In this document: one piece after another, positions 7,375 through 15,106 of the stretch | Layout of the letters: every line of letters begins with the position of its first letter | Numbering within the stretch: the first letter of the stretch is position 1 | Assembly: GCA_022600255.1 (NCBI GenBank) | Contig: JAHZKU010000033.1 | Location: forward strand, 1-15,106 | DNA from: Actinomycetes bacterium | Lineage (GTDB): Bacteria; Actinomycetota; Actinomycetes; S36-B12; GCA-2699445 | DNA: 15,106 nucleotides | Direction: 5' to 3' | Program-made: the position numbers and the translations under genes | Notes under the pieces: model-generated | The model's input: the letters and a program-made list of their open reading frames with translations, nothing else | Databases searched by the model: none | Told to the model about the DNA's origin: nothing

Positions 7375-7387
7375 GTGTGGGTGCTGG

Positions 7388-10108
7388 TCAACGCGTGAGA
7401 TAGCCCAATGCATCAGCCTTGGCGACTGCTTCTCTGCGCCCGTGGACGTTGAGCTTGTCGTAGAGCGCAATCGTGTGCTTCTTCACGGTCGCCGGGGCAA
7501 TCACCAACTCCCGGGCGATCTCCTTGTTCGAGTAGCGCGCGGCGAGCATGTTCAGTACTTCTAGTTCCCGGTCTGTGAGTTCGGATTCACCGGCCCGCCC
7601 GGACCGGGTTGGACCCGGAATCGATGGTTGATCGTTGCTGGTAGTGGGTTCGATGGCTTGGAGGATGGAGCTGACGTGGGTCAGCATGTCGCCGGTGACT
7701 TGCAGCCGGTGAAGCAGTGGGATGAGCGCTGGCCCGAGGTCTGCGATTCGACGGACCATGCCACTCTCGTGAGACATTCGGACCGCAATCGCCAGTGAGT
7801 CCAGAGCCTGGGATTCGTCGCCGCGGTCGGCCAGATCGATTGCCTGGATGGCGAGCAGGCGTAGCGTGTCCGGGTGATGGCGCCGACGCTCAGCCGTCTC
7901 CAGATACTGCGCCAGCATCTCCCGACCTTTGCCGACATCGGGCTCGTTGGACAAAAACACTTCCACGATCGTCGAGCCGAGTGTGAAGAACATGTACCTG
8001 TGGCGGGAGACCTCCGGGTCTGCGCGCTGAGCCCAACGCAACGCCGATGCTTGCCGCCCGAGGCGCAAGTCGAGTTGGGCCATGAACGCCTCGGCTACCG
8101 GCAGGAGGAAGGCACTGTGGGTTTCCAGCACGTACTTCATCATCGATTGGGCCACTTCGTCAGCCTTGGCACGTTGCCCCCGCGCCAACGCGACCAGGGC
8201 TAGGGCGATGTAGGAGTGGACAGCGTTGATCGATTGAGTGGCGAACCGGAGCCCAATCACCTCTCGCAGGTGGCCCTCGGCTTCATCTAGCTGGTTGCGC
8301 TCGTATTCCGCGATACCCAGGAAGTAGTGCGCTGAGGCGACTGTGTCGGGCATTTCGTAGCGTTCCCCAATAGCCAGCAACTGGGTTGCATGCCGTTCAA
8401 GGTCAGTCAGGTCGCCCTCGAGCCAGCCCAAGTAGGGCAACGCCCACGCCATCGGGTAGAAACGGGCCTCAGCAAAGCGGTTGTCCTCTACCACCGTCTT
8501 GGCCAACCGATGCGCTTCCAAGCAACGGCCCAATCCGGCAAGTGCCAGGATCTCAACAACGTAGGCGAAAGTTAGGTGGCGCCCCGGTGCCCCAGATAGC
8601 AACCGGCGAGCGGTTGCCGCCTCGCACAGCGCTCCCTCGAAATCTCCGAAGATGAAACGTTCATAGGCACTCCGCAAGCAAGCGATCTGGGCCAGCAGCG
8701 AGGGCTTCGCGGGATCCTCCGAGCAGGTCTCGGTGAGCAGCCCTTCCGCTCGCATCAGGAGTTCGCTCATTTGAGTGTGCCGGCTCTGGACATCACCCAC
8801 GAGCCAGGCTTGCAGGACAAGCAAGCCAGGTGAGGTGTCGAGAACTGTGGCAGGCACGCTGGATAGCAGCTGAGAAAGCTCGAGCCACTTCTCCTGCTCG
8901 AGTAATTGGGCGCCGTGTTCGATCGCGAGGTTATTGATCCCGGGCTCATCGTCGACCAGAGCCAACTGGCCGATGGCTTCTTCCATCATCTCGTGACTGC
9001 GGAATACGTCAACGGCAGCACGTCGCATCTCGGGCTCTTGCAGCATTTGATAGTCGGGGCTGAGGGGCCCACGCAGCTCCAGTAGGCGAGCGAAGACATG
9101 GTGGAAGCGGAACCAGTTACCTCGCCCGCCAAGTTGCACGACGAATAGGTTGTTTCGCCAAGCCCAATTGATGAACTCAGCTCCGGTCATCCGCGGGGCC
9201 GACGAAGCGGCGGAAGCGACCGCATCGCACAACTCCGCGTTGAATCTCTCGAACAAGGAGGCAGCGAGCAGGTGAAAGCGGACTTCAGCTGGCACCCGGT
9301 CGAGCACCTCGGTCAGCAGATATTCCTGAGTGGCCTGGTCCAGGAGCGCCGCCCCCAGAACAGTGTTCTGATCCGGCGATAGGCGGTATGCGTAGGTGGC
9401 CAGCCGAGCTCCAGTGGGCCATCCCTCCGTTGATCGGAGGAGGTCATCGACTTGGTGAGTTGAAAGTTCGGAGTCCAGAGCGTTCCTGGTGAACCCCGCG
9501 AGTTCCTCCCGAGTGAAGGCGAGGTCGGCCATTCCCACTTCGCCCATCTGACCCGTCGCACGGAGCCCACCGATCTCGGTCGGTGGCTCCTGCCGAGTCA
9601 GCAGCATCAAGTGAACCGATCCAGTCGGGTGCCGAGCCAACTCCGAGACGATTCGCTGACACTCCGGTGACGTCAGCAGCTGGAAGTCGTCCAGCACCAG
9701 GACGATCGATTCTGGGAGCCTAGCCATCTCATTGGACAATTCAATGATGACCGCATCGAGTTCGGGTAGTTCAACGGAGTGAGCCATCTGCGAGGCCACC
9801 GGAAGTGATTCCGGGAAGATGCTGCGTATCGCCGCCGTCAGGTGGAGCAAGAATCGTTGGGGATCAACTAGGGAGTGATCACCGGAGATCCACGCCACGG
9901 GTCGGCTGACTGTTTGGGCCCACTGGCTGACTAGCACTGACTTGCCGAACCCGGCTGGTGCGCACACCAGGCTCGCTGACAAATCTAGATTTCGGTTCAA
10001 CAGGTCAAACAGGCGGGTGCGCTGGATGCTTCCCAATGGTGGCCTGGGACGCTGAAAGAGCGCTTCGTGAATCCCGGCCATTCGGGGCGACGCGTCGGAA
10101 TCACTCAC
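7388..10108 (-). CDS. Large ATP-binding LuxR-family (LAL/MalT-like) transcriptional regulator
   Basis: A 906-residue protein. GTG 10108 is preferred because GGGAGG lies 6 nt upstream; in-frame TTG 10186 and ATG 10168 have no proper ribosome site. An N-terminal STAND/AAA-type ATPase carries Walker A APAGFGKS (50-57) and Walker B IVLVLDDFQLL (135-145). A long central helical region follows, of the TPR-like kind seen in MalT and other LAL proteins (for example the Leu/Ala-rich repeats around 400-800). The last 66 residues are a LuxR helix-turn-helix: LTDRELEVLNMLAARYSNKEIA, then TVKKHTIALYDKLNVHGRREA, ending two residues after GYL. Such proteins are ATP-dependent activators that respond to a small ligand or partner protein, which is not predictable here. 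The gene is divergent from the leader ORF/DUF1254 operon and precedes the lipid kinase gene, so both are candidate targets. Confidence 0.9.
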   Translation of the reverse strand: MSDSDASPRMAGIHEALFQRPRPPLGSIQRTRLFDLLNRNLDLSASLVCAPAGFGKSVLVSQWAQTVSRPVAWISGDHSLVDPQRFLLHLTAAIRSIFPESLPVASQMAHSVELPELDAVIIELSNEMARLPESIVLVLDDFQLLTSPECQRIVSELARHPTGSVHLMLLTRQEPPTEIGGLRATGQMGEVGMADLAFTREELAGFTRNALDSELSTHQVDDLLRSTEGWPTGARLATYAYRLSPDQNTVLGAALLDQATQEYLLTEVLDRVPAEVRFHLLAASLFERFNAELCDAVASAASSAPRMTGAEFINWAWRNNLFVVQLGGRGNWFRFHHVFARLLELRGPLSPDYQMLQEPEMRRAAVDVFRSHEMMEEAIGQLALVDDEPGINNLAIEHGAQLLEQEKWLELSQLLSSVPATVLDTSPGLLVLQAWLVGDVQSRHTQMSELLMRAEGLLTETCSEDPAKPSLLAQIACLRSAYERFIFGDFEGALCEAATARRLLSGAPGRHLTFAYVVEILALAGLGRCLEAHRLAKTVVEDNRFAEARFYPMAWALPYLGWLEGDLTDLERHATQLLAIGERYEMPDTVASAHYFLGIAEYERNQLDEAEGHLREVIGLRFATQSINAVHSYIALALVALARGQRAKADEVAQSMMKYVLETHSAFLLPVAEAFMAQLDLRLGRQASALRWAQRADPEVSRHRYMFFTLGSTIVEVFLSNEPDVGKGREMLAQYLETAERRRHHPDTLRLLAIQAIDLADRGDESQALDSLAIAVRMSHESGMVRRIADLGPALIPLLHRLQVTGDMLTHVSSILQAIEPTTSNDQPSIPGPTRSGRAGESELTDRELEVLNMLAARYSNKEIARELVIAPATVKKHTIALYDKLNVHGRREAVAKADALGYLTR

Positions 10109-10114
10109 AGCGGC

Positions 10115-10120
10115 CCTCCC
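10115..10120 (-). promoter_or_regulatory. Ribosome binding site fixing the GTG start of the LAL regulator
   Basis: GGGAGG on the minus strand, 6 nt before GTG 10108. It is the strongest ribosome site near this gene and decides the start against the longer in-frame TTG at 10186. Confidence 0.7.
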
Positions 10121-10128
10121 GAGACTGG

Positions 10129-10134
10129 ATTTTA
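10129..10134 (-). promoter_or_regulatory. Candidate -10 element of the LAL regulator gene
   Basis: TAAAAT on the minus strand fits TANNNT and is the only A/T-rich hexamer close to the gene. It would place the start of transcription near 10122, giving a leader of about 14 nt that just includes the GGGAGG ribosome site. No convincing -35 was seen at 16-18 nt, so an activator may be involved. If correct it rules out the upstream TTG/ATG starts. Confidence 0.4.
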
Positions 10135-10226
10135 CCGGCGAAGTGGGCACCCAGCGGTGGATCCGCATCCCCAACAAGTCTAGCAAAGAGGCGCCTCACC
10201 TCCCGCCGCAAGTGGGACCCCCCTAA

Positions 10227-10254
10227 CGGGCTCGACATACTCCAATCGGGCTCG
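10227..10254. promoter_or_regulatory. Two direct CGGGCTCG repeats 20 bp apart in the divergent intergenic region
   Basis: CGGGCTCG occurs at 10227-10234 and again at 10247-10254, exactly 20 bp apart (about two helical turns). It lies in the 267-nt gap between the regulator start (10108) and the leader ORF (10376). LAL regulators such as MalT bind short direct repeats, so this is a possible operator. An 8-bp repeat in a gap this long is near chance level, hence low confidence. Elsewhere in the gap there is no clear -10/-35 pair for the plus-strand operon. Confidence 0.25.
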
Positions 10255-10375
10255 TCGATACACCCTTAGAGCACCAAAAGGGGGCTTCCCGCAACGCGCG
10301 GCCACTGCAAGTGTGGACATGGCGACACGGTGCGAGTGCGAGCTCGTGATCTTGTCAACAGTAGGAGTGACAGCC

Positions 10376-10471
10376 ATGGCTCACCGGTTACGCGGCAGTC
10401 GACAACTGCGGTTGCTCGACCCTGCCGGAACTGCGCAAGCCCCAACGATCAGGCGGGTAGGCAAGAGATGA
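10376..10471 (+). CDS. Short upstream ORF (31 codons) coupled to the DUF1254 gene
   Basis: ATG 10376 has a strong ribosome site, AGGAG (10363-10367), at 8-nt spacing. The frame reads 31 codons and stops at TGA 10469-10471, overlapping the next ATG (10468) as ATGA. The peptide begins MAHRLRGSRQLRLLDPAG and ends IRRVGKR; it is basic, with seven arginines, several read from uncommon AGG, AGA or CGA codons, and one TTA leucine codon at position 5. It has no signal peptide or known domain. The ribosome site here is clearly better than that of the main gene, so ribosomes may reach the DUF1254 start through this ORF. It may act as a leader peptide for translational coupling or attenuation, or be a small protein in its own right. 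Chance cannot be excluded from one sequence. Confidence 0.45.
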   Translation: MAHRLRGSRQLRLLDPAGTAQAPTIRRVGKR

Positions 10472-11925
10472 CTAGCTATAAGATGACGACTCCGATTCCG
10501 GCTGAAATCACGACTGAGGACGAGGTAGAGACATCGATTGGGACTCTCCGGTTCTTTGATGGGGTGGCCACCGCAGAAACGGTGGCTAAGACCTACGACT
10601 ATTTGGATCGATCCCGCGCCGTCGAGGTCTTCCTCAACTGCATTCCAGCCATGTCCATGTCCACATTGCGCGACGGCCAAGGAGAGGCCGGGGCAGACGC
10701 CTCTAACAAAGTCTGCATCTTCGACACGCTCATGGATTCCACCACAGTACTCCTGACCGGCAATACCTCCACGATGTACGCGATCGGGTTCCTTGACCTG
10801 GCCAAGGATGGTCCCACTGTCGTGGATCTGCCCACGGGGATGCTGGGGATTCTGGACGATATGGCCTTCCTCTATCAGACTGATCTCGGCGTGGCAGGTC
10901 CCGACCAGGGAGAAGGCGGCAAGTACCTTGTTTTGCCTCCCGAATATGACGGGGACGTGCCGGACGGCTACTTCGTGGTGCGTTCGAACACCAACAGTGT
11001 GTGGCTGTTTATGCGCGGATACCTGGACCACGGGATTAAGGCCGCTTCGGACAATATTCGCGACAACCTGAAGGTCTACCCGCTTGCTGCTGCCGAGGAA
11101 CCGCCGCAGATGGAGTTCATCAACGTATCCGGCAAGCAGATGAACACCATCCTGCCCAACGACGACAGTTTCTACGCCAAGCTCCACAAGCTCATCCAAG
11201 GTGAACCTGATGACTACCTCGGACCAGAGATCAAAGGCATGCTGGCTGCGATCGGCATCAAGAAGGGTGAACCGTTCAATCCCGACGCCCGGATGCGTGA
11301 GATCCTGTCCGACGCCGCCAAGATCGGCAACGCCGCAGCCCGCGCCATCAGCTACTCACCTCGCGACCCGGCCCAGTTCGTCTACGGGCCCGATAGCGCT
11401 TGGGTCATGGGGTACGCCGACAAGGACACAACCTTCACCCAAGATGGTGCCCGCAGGCTGGACCCCCGCGTCTTCTTCCACTTCGGCTACATCTGCGTCT
11501 CACCGGCAATGGCAGTAACCGTCGCGGGCAAAGGGTCGGACTATGCCATGGCGGCCGTCGACAGAAAAAACCAGGCACTTGATGGCGCCAAGACGTACAA
11601 GTTGCACCTACCTCCGAACGTGCCGGTCAAGGACTTTTGGGCGGTAACCATGTACGACACTCAAACTCGATCCCAACTACAAACCGATCAGCAGTTCCCC
11701 ACCCTTGGCAGCCAAACCGAAGGCGTGCAACAAAACAAAGACGGGTCCTACGACATCTACTTCAGCCCAACACCACCCTTGGGCAAAGAAGGCAACTGGC
11801 TACAAACCATCCCCGGCAAGAGCTGGTTCATCGCACTGCGCGTGTACGGACCTCTCCAACCTTGGATCGACCAAACCTGGCGACCCGGCGAACTGGAACC
11901 GGTGTCGCAATCCTCAATGGAATAA
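10468..11925 (+). CDS. DUF1254-DUF1214 two-domain protein
   Basis: A 485-residue protein starting at ATG 10468 (weak ribosome site AGGCAAGAG, but overlapping the upstream ORF as ATGA); in-frame extension to 10330 gives residues unlike the family. DUF1254 spans about 24-200: IGTLRFFDGVATAETVAKTY, AVEVFLNCIPAMS, and LPTGMLGILDDM. It ends with GYFVVRSNTNSVWLFMRGYL. A helical linker follows (about 220-300). DUF1214 spans about 340-475: SPAMAVTVAGKGSDYAMA, LDGAKTYKLHLPPNVPVKDF, WAVTMYDTQTRSQLQTDQQF, GSYDIYFSPTPPLGKEGNWL and YGPLQPWIDQTWRPGELEP. No signal peptide or membrane helix is seen, so a cytoplasmic location is likely, although many homologues elsewhere are exported. The family is widespread and its biochemical role is not established. 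It is 58 nt ahead of the AI-2E-family transporter gene, probably one operon. Confidence 0.88.
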   Translation: MTSYKMTTPIPAEITTEDEVETSIGTLRFFDGVATAETVAKTYDYLDRSRAVEVFLNCIPAMSMSTLRDGQGEAGADASNKVCIFDTLMDSTTVLLTGNTSTMYAIGFLDLAKDGPTVVDLPTGMLGILDDMAFLYQTDLGVAGPDQGEGGKYLVLPPEYDGDVPDGYFVVRSNTNSVWLFMRGYLDHGIKAASDNIRDNLKVYPLAAAEEPPQMEFINVSGKQMNTILPNDDSFYAKLHKLIQGEPDDYLGPEIKGMLAAIGIKKGEPFNPDARMREILSDAAKIGNAAARAISYSPRDPAQFVYGPDSAWVMGYADKDTTFTQDGARRLDPRVFFHFGYICVSPAMAVTVAGKGSDYAMAAVDRKNQALDGAKTYKLHLPPNVPVKDFWAVTMYDTQTRSQLQTDQQFPTLGSQTEGVQQNKDGSYDIYFSPTPPLGKEGNWLQTIPGKSWFIALRVYGPLQPWIDQTWRPGELEPVSQSSME

Positions 11926-11983
11926 CAGCCGGGAGTCTTCAGCCTTGGTCCAGACGAACGGGGAACCTAGAAAGGGAAGTCAG

Positions 11984-13192
11984 ATGTCCACCGACACTGC
12001 GGAAACAGGAGTACCACCAGAAGAATCCGCCAAACCGCGTGAGGCCAGGGTCCTTTTCGTTCCTGGCAACGTTTGGCGTATCGGGATGGTCCTGATCGGG
12101 GTACTGGCGCTTGCCCTCTTCTTGGGCTTCATCCTGGATGACGGCGGCAGCGTCTTCTTCACCCTCCTCATGGCCTGGTTCGCTGCCTTGGCCATGGAAC
12201 CAGCCGTTAGGCGCCTGGCCAAGCATATGAAGCGCGGTCTGGCCACCGGGGTCGTGATGCTCAGTGTGCTGGTCTTCTTGGCCCTGTTCATGTTTGCTTT
12301 CGGCAGGCTGCTGATTGAGCAAATTGCTGCGTTGATCCAGACTATCCCGGGCCTGATCGATGGCGTGCTCGACTGGGTCAACCAGACGTTCGATATGCAA
12401 CTTGGGCGACAGGACATCCTCGAGTCGGTGAACCTCTCCGAAGACGAGATCGCCGAACTGGCCACCGAAGTCGGCGTCAACGTGCTCGGGATCCTGGGAT
12501 CGGTGCTGGGGGCCTTCTTCTCCCTGTTCACCCTCGCGCTCTTCATCTTCTACTTCTCGGCTGACGGCCCCCGGTGGCGTCGCTGGGTAGCCCAACTGTT
12601 CCCACAGAAACTCCAATCCGTTGTGATCAACATCTACGACACCACAGCGGAGAAAACCGGCGGCTACGTAGCCGCGAGGGTCGTGCTTGCCGCCTTGAAC
12701 GGCGGCACCAGCGCCATAGTGTTCGCCCTGATCGGCATGCCCTACTGGCTAGCTCTGGGCATCTGGACCGGTCTGGTAGCCCAGTTTGTGCCAACGATCG
12801 GTACCTACATCGCGATCGTTCTCCCCGTCTTGGTGGGGCTGCTCAGCGGCAACCCATGGGTGGGTGTCATCGCCTTGATTTGGGCGCTGGTGTATCAACA
12901 AGTTGAGAATCTGACGTTCGAGCCCAAGATCAGTGCCAAAGCCGTCGACGTCCACCCCGCCGTTGCCTTCGGGGCGGTCATGCTGGGCGCGGCACTCTTC
13001 GGGGTAGCTGGAGCGATTCTTGCGGTGCCAGTGATCGCCATGTTCTTGTCGTTGCTGAACATCTATATGAAACGCCACGAACTCCTACCCGAACTGCGAG
13101 AACCGGGCGACGGAGAACCATCCGACCAGACCGAGGACGACGGCCGGAAAGAATCACCCACCACCCAGGAGACTGCCAAACCGGCGCACTGA
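11984..13192 (+). CDS. AI-2E family (UPF0118) membrane transporter
   Basis: A 402-residue protein. ATG 11984 follows AAAGGGAAG; the longer in-frame start at 11705 lies inside the DUF1254 gene. Residues 1-28 are polar, then about seven to eight hydrophobic segments follow (near 30-50, 57-70, 88-112, 165-192, 235-252, 257-288, 292-304, 328-360), with a hydrophilic loop at about 113-165 characteristic of the family. Conserved blocks include FVPTIGTYIAIVLPVLVGLL (about 268-287), QQVENLTFEPKISAKAVDVH (305-324) and GVAGAILAVPV (340-350). The C-terminal 35 residues are acidic and charged. The family name comes from E. coli TqsA, but members also export other small molecules or ions, so autoinducer transport must not be assumed. 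It lies 42 nt before the next gene. Confidence 0.88.
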   Translation: MSTDTAETGVPPEESAKPREARVLFVPGNVWRIGMVLIGVLALALFLGFILDDGGSVFFTLLMAWFAALAMEPAVRRLAKHMKRGLATGVVMLSVLVFLALFMFAFGRLLIEQIAALIQTIPGLIDGVLDWVNQTFDMQLGRQDILESVNLSEDEIAELATEVGVNVLGILGSVLGAFFSLFTLALFIFYFSADGPRWRRWVAQLFPQKLQSVVINIYDTTAEKTGGYVAARVVLAALNGGTSAIVFALIGMPYWLALGIWTGLVAQFVPTIGTYIAIVLPVLVGLLSGNPWVGVIALIWALVYQQVENLTFEPKISAKAVDVHPAVAFGAVMLGAALFGVAGAILAVPVIAMFLSLLNIYMKRHELLPELREPGDGEPSDQTEDDGRKESPTTQETAKPAH

Positions 13193-13234
13193 CAAGTACC
13201 TAGCGAAGACAACCAGACCAGGGAGTGAGTAGGC

Positions 13235-14665
13235 ATGAGCGAACCATCGGGCGATCCAGGCTCTGACGGGCCATCAGCGGTTGATCAAACTGAGGTAGAG
13301 CGGCTGCGCAACGAGGTTGCAGAACTGCAAAAGCAACTCGATAGCGAGCGGGCCGACAAGCCGACGGGAGTGATCACCGAACCACCGGGTCAAACCGGTC
13401 CCAAGCGACACCTCGGCCGCACAACCATGTCGTTCATCCTGATCCTGATCGCGGCGATCTTGGCTCCCCTCTCGGTGGCAACCACTTTTGCGGTAAGCCA
13501 AATCAGCGACACCGACCGCTATGTGAGCACTGTGGCACCCCTGGCCAAGAACCCGGTGATCCAGGCGGCGGTCGCGGACCGGCTGTCCAAGGAGATCTTC
13601 ACATACGTCGACCTCGACGAGATCTCCGATACTGCGGTGGCGGCCATCGGAGAGTCGGCCGATCTCTCCGATAGGTCCCAGACCTTGCTCTCGGCGCTCA
13701 CCGGTCCATTGAAGTCAGGCATCGAAAGCTTCACCCATGATCAGGTAACTGCGGTTGTTCAGTCCGAGGCGTTTGCGAATTCTTGGGCCGAGGCCAACCG
13801 AGTTGCCCACGCTGAAATCGTGAAACTACTCTCTGGGGATCAGTCCGGGGCACTCAACCTAGCGGACGGCAAGATCACCGTTGATGTCGGCTTCGCCGTC
13901 GAACAGGTAAAACAAGGCTTGGTCGAGGGCGGGTTTGAACTCGCTTCGAATATCCCGGCAGTGACCGCTACCTTCGTGCTCTACGAATCTGACAACCTGT
14001 CTACGCTGCAGACCTACTACTCAATCGCGAATACCTTCGGGTACTGGCTGCCAATCGTGGCCATCGTGCTGGCTCTGGCTGGGATCTTCGTGGCCAACCG
14101 TCGCCGAACTGCGGTTGTCGGTCTCGGCTTTGGCGTACTGGTCACCATGGCAGCCCTCAGTGTGGCCCTATCGGTGGCCCGCAACGGCTATCTGCTGGCG
14201 CTGCCCCCCGATGCGAACCGAGAAGCGGCCGGGATCGTCTTTGATACCGTCACTCGCTTCCTGTACGAAGGCCTGCGCGCAGCCGCTCTGGCAGGCCTGA
14301 TCGTAGGTCTTGCCGCGATCTTGGTGGGCAGCAGTCGAGCAGCAACCGGCATACGTGGTGCGGCGATCACCGTCTCCCAAAAGTCCAGCAACGGCCTGGC
14401 ACGCCTGGGTGTTCCCATGGACAAAGTCCAGCCAGCTACCGCCCGCTATGCCACTGCCGGGAGGATCGTGGCAGTCGTGATCGCGATCGTCGTAGTCCTG
14501 GCACCGGAGTACTCCACGCCATCACTTGTCTTGTGGACCACCGCGGCGTTGCTCGTTGTCCTGCTAATCATCGAGATCCTGACGGTGCCACAACCGGACG
14601 AGCAAACCCCCGAAGCCGAGCAAACTGACAGCGAAACGGAAACCCAGGTAATCACACCCGCCTAG
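13235..14665 (+). CDS. Six-helix integral membrane protein with large outward domain, function unknown
   Basis: A 476-residue protein. ATG 13235 has GGGAG (13221-13225) at 9-nt spacing. A predicted coiled coil (about 18-40: VERLRNEVAELQKQLDSERA) and basic linker precede a first helix (about 66-88). Then comes a ~170-residue soluble domain, probably outside the membrane, starting DRYVSTVAPLAKNPVIQAAV and containing FANSWAEANRVAHAEIVKLL. Five more hydrophobic segments follow (near 270-287, 292-314, 347-366, 409-424, 431-450), then an acidic tail. This pattern is a common uncharacterised actinobacterial integral membrane protein family as I recall it; I cannot name a function. It closes the operon with the DUF1254 and AI-2E-family genes. 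A GC hairpin follows 26 nt after its stop. Confidence 0.8.
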   Translation: MSEPSGDPGSDGPSAVDQTEVERLRNEVAELQKQLDSERADKPTGVITEPPGQTGPKRHLGRTTMSFILILIAAILAPLSVATTFAVSQISDTDRYVSTVAPLAKNPVIQAAVADRLSKEIFTYVDLDEISDTAVAAIGESADLSDRSQTLLSALTGPLKSGIESFTHDQVTAVVQSEAFANSWAEANRVAHAEIVKLLSGDQSGALNLADGKITVDVGFAVEQVKQGLVEGGFELASNIPAVTATFVLYESDNLSTLQTYYSIANTFGYWLPIVAIVLALAGIFVANRRRTAVVGLGFGVLVTMAALSVALSVARNGYLLALPPDANREAAGIVFDTVTRFLYEGLRAAALAGLIVGLAAILVGSSRAATGIRGAAITVSQKSSNGLARLGVPMDKVQPATARYATAGRIVAVVIAIVVVLAPEYSTPSLVLWTTAALLVVLLIIEILTVPQPDEQTPEAEQTDSETETQVITPA

Positions 14666-14691
14666 GGACACTGGCCCGGATCATGGCTGCA

Positions 14692-14715
14692 GCACGCCTG
14701 GAAGTCTTGGCGTGC
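14692..14715 (+). terminator. Hairpin downstream of the DUF1254 operon
   Basis: GCACGCC (14692-14698) pairs perfectly with GGCGTGC (14709-14715) around a 10-nt loop, 26 nt after the stop at 14665. No T-run follows. This is a plausible end of the plus-strand operon. Confidence 0.5.
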
Positions 14716-15106
14716 GGTGACCCAACGGACCAAAGCCGCGATTGCACCACGTTGCCACTTCTAATGGCTCCTTGGTTGGGGCTGCGGTTGCTGGGTTCTG
14801 CATGACTTTCTGCCCCTGTTGTTGATGATCCGGGGGTATTGTCACCGGGCCTGGTGGAGCCAGTAGATCGCTAATAGGAAAGTGGCCTCCGTGTTTGGTT
14901 GGGCTCTTCATAGCGTGAATGTCGGCATCTGTTCCAATGACGCCAACCTGCCCCTCTCCGACCAGTCGTGAAACGAAGGTTTTGCGTGGCTACCGGGGAC
15001 GAGCACCGGGCATGCCTGTCGACTAACGGTCCTTTCATCGGCAGGTGACACCGCTCGGAAGCGTGGCCAGGGGTGACAAATAGCGAATACAGAAACCTGC
15101 CAAATA
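14716..15106. other. About 390 bases with no supportable gene
   Basis: No reading frame here has both a ribosome site and recognisable protein character. A minus-strand frame from ATG 14911 to 14681 (76 codons) crosses the operon hairpin, is rich in Pro and Gly and resembles no family I know. A GGGCTCTTC at 14900-14908 looks like the outer end of ISL3-family insertion sequences, whose ends often begin GGCTCTTC, but no second end or transposase is visible. Weakly complementary CCTGTCG and CGGCAGG lie around 15015-15045. The next gene is presumably past the window edge. Confidence 0.4.

Noticed and set aside
5443..7408. Exact 14-nt direct repeat GTGAGATAGCCCAA at 5443-5456 and 7395-7408
   Set aside because: The second copy is coding (end of the regulator). 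About one 14-nt match is expected by chance in a window this size when both strands are considered. A frame through the first copy gives a peptide ending LGYLTTSS, but with no start, ribosome site or other similarity to the regulator.
7339..7470. Longer start for the lipid kinase at 7470
   Set aside because: It would overlap the regulator's coding end by 83 nt and adds low-complexity residues without family similarity.
14681..14911. Minus-strand 76-codon open frame
   Set aside because: No ribosome site, Pro/Gly-rich composition, no recognisable family, and it overlaps the hairpin that ends the upstream operon.

Overview
The window looks like a piece of an actinobacterial chromosome. It is fairly GC-rich (roughly 60% by eye), uses GTG as well as ATG starts, and carries families typical of that phylum: a Bax-inhibitor-1/YccA-type protein ending in the usual APK..EWY..FG tail, a COG4425-type membrane alpha/beta-hydrolase, a very large ATP-binding LuxR (LAL) regulator and a six-helix integral membrane protein with an outward domain. 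No species is assigned. No rRNA, tRNA, CRISPR array or complete mobile element was seen.

Layout. Bases 1-2445 (+ strand) hold the 3' end of the Bax-inhibitor-like gene and then the membrane hydrolase. A 14-bp inverted repeat (2451-2493) separates the hydrolase from a long run of seven minus-strand genes (10108 down to 2557). In transcription order these are: LAL regulator, diacylglycerol-kinase-like lipid kinase, PAP2 phosphatase (4-nt overlap with the kinase), a lone DUF1214 protein, a two-helix potassium channel, a DUF389 membrane protein and a lipoprotein. From 10376 a divergent plus-strand run holds a 31-codon leader ORF, a DUF1254-DUF1214 protein, an AI-2E/UPF0118-family transporter and a six-helix membrane protein ending at 14665. 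The last 440 bases hold no gene I can support.

How it may fit together. Nearly every product is a membrane protein, a lipoprotein or a lipid-modifying enzyme. The regulator sits between the lipid kinase/phosphatase pair and the divergent DUF1254 operon, so a regulator-centred envelope or membrane-lipid response module is a reasonable inference, not a demonstrated one. Both arms carry a DUF1214 domain: the right arm has the full two-domain form and the left arm has only the C-terminal half. The features most worth a second look are the leader ORF coupled by ATGA to the DUF1254 gene, the leaderless-type promoter of the lipid kinase gene, the split kinase/phosphatase pair, and the structured gap at 5416-5611.
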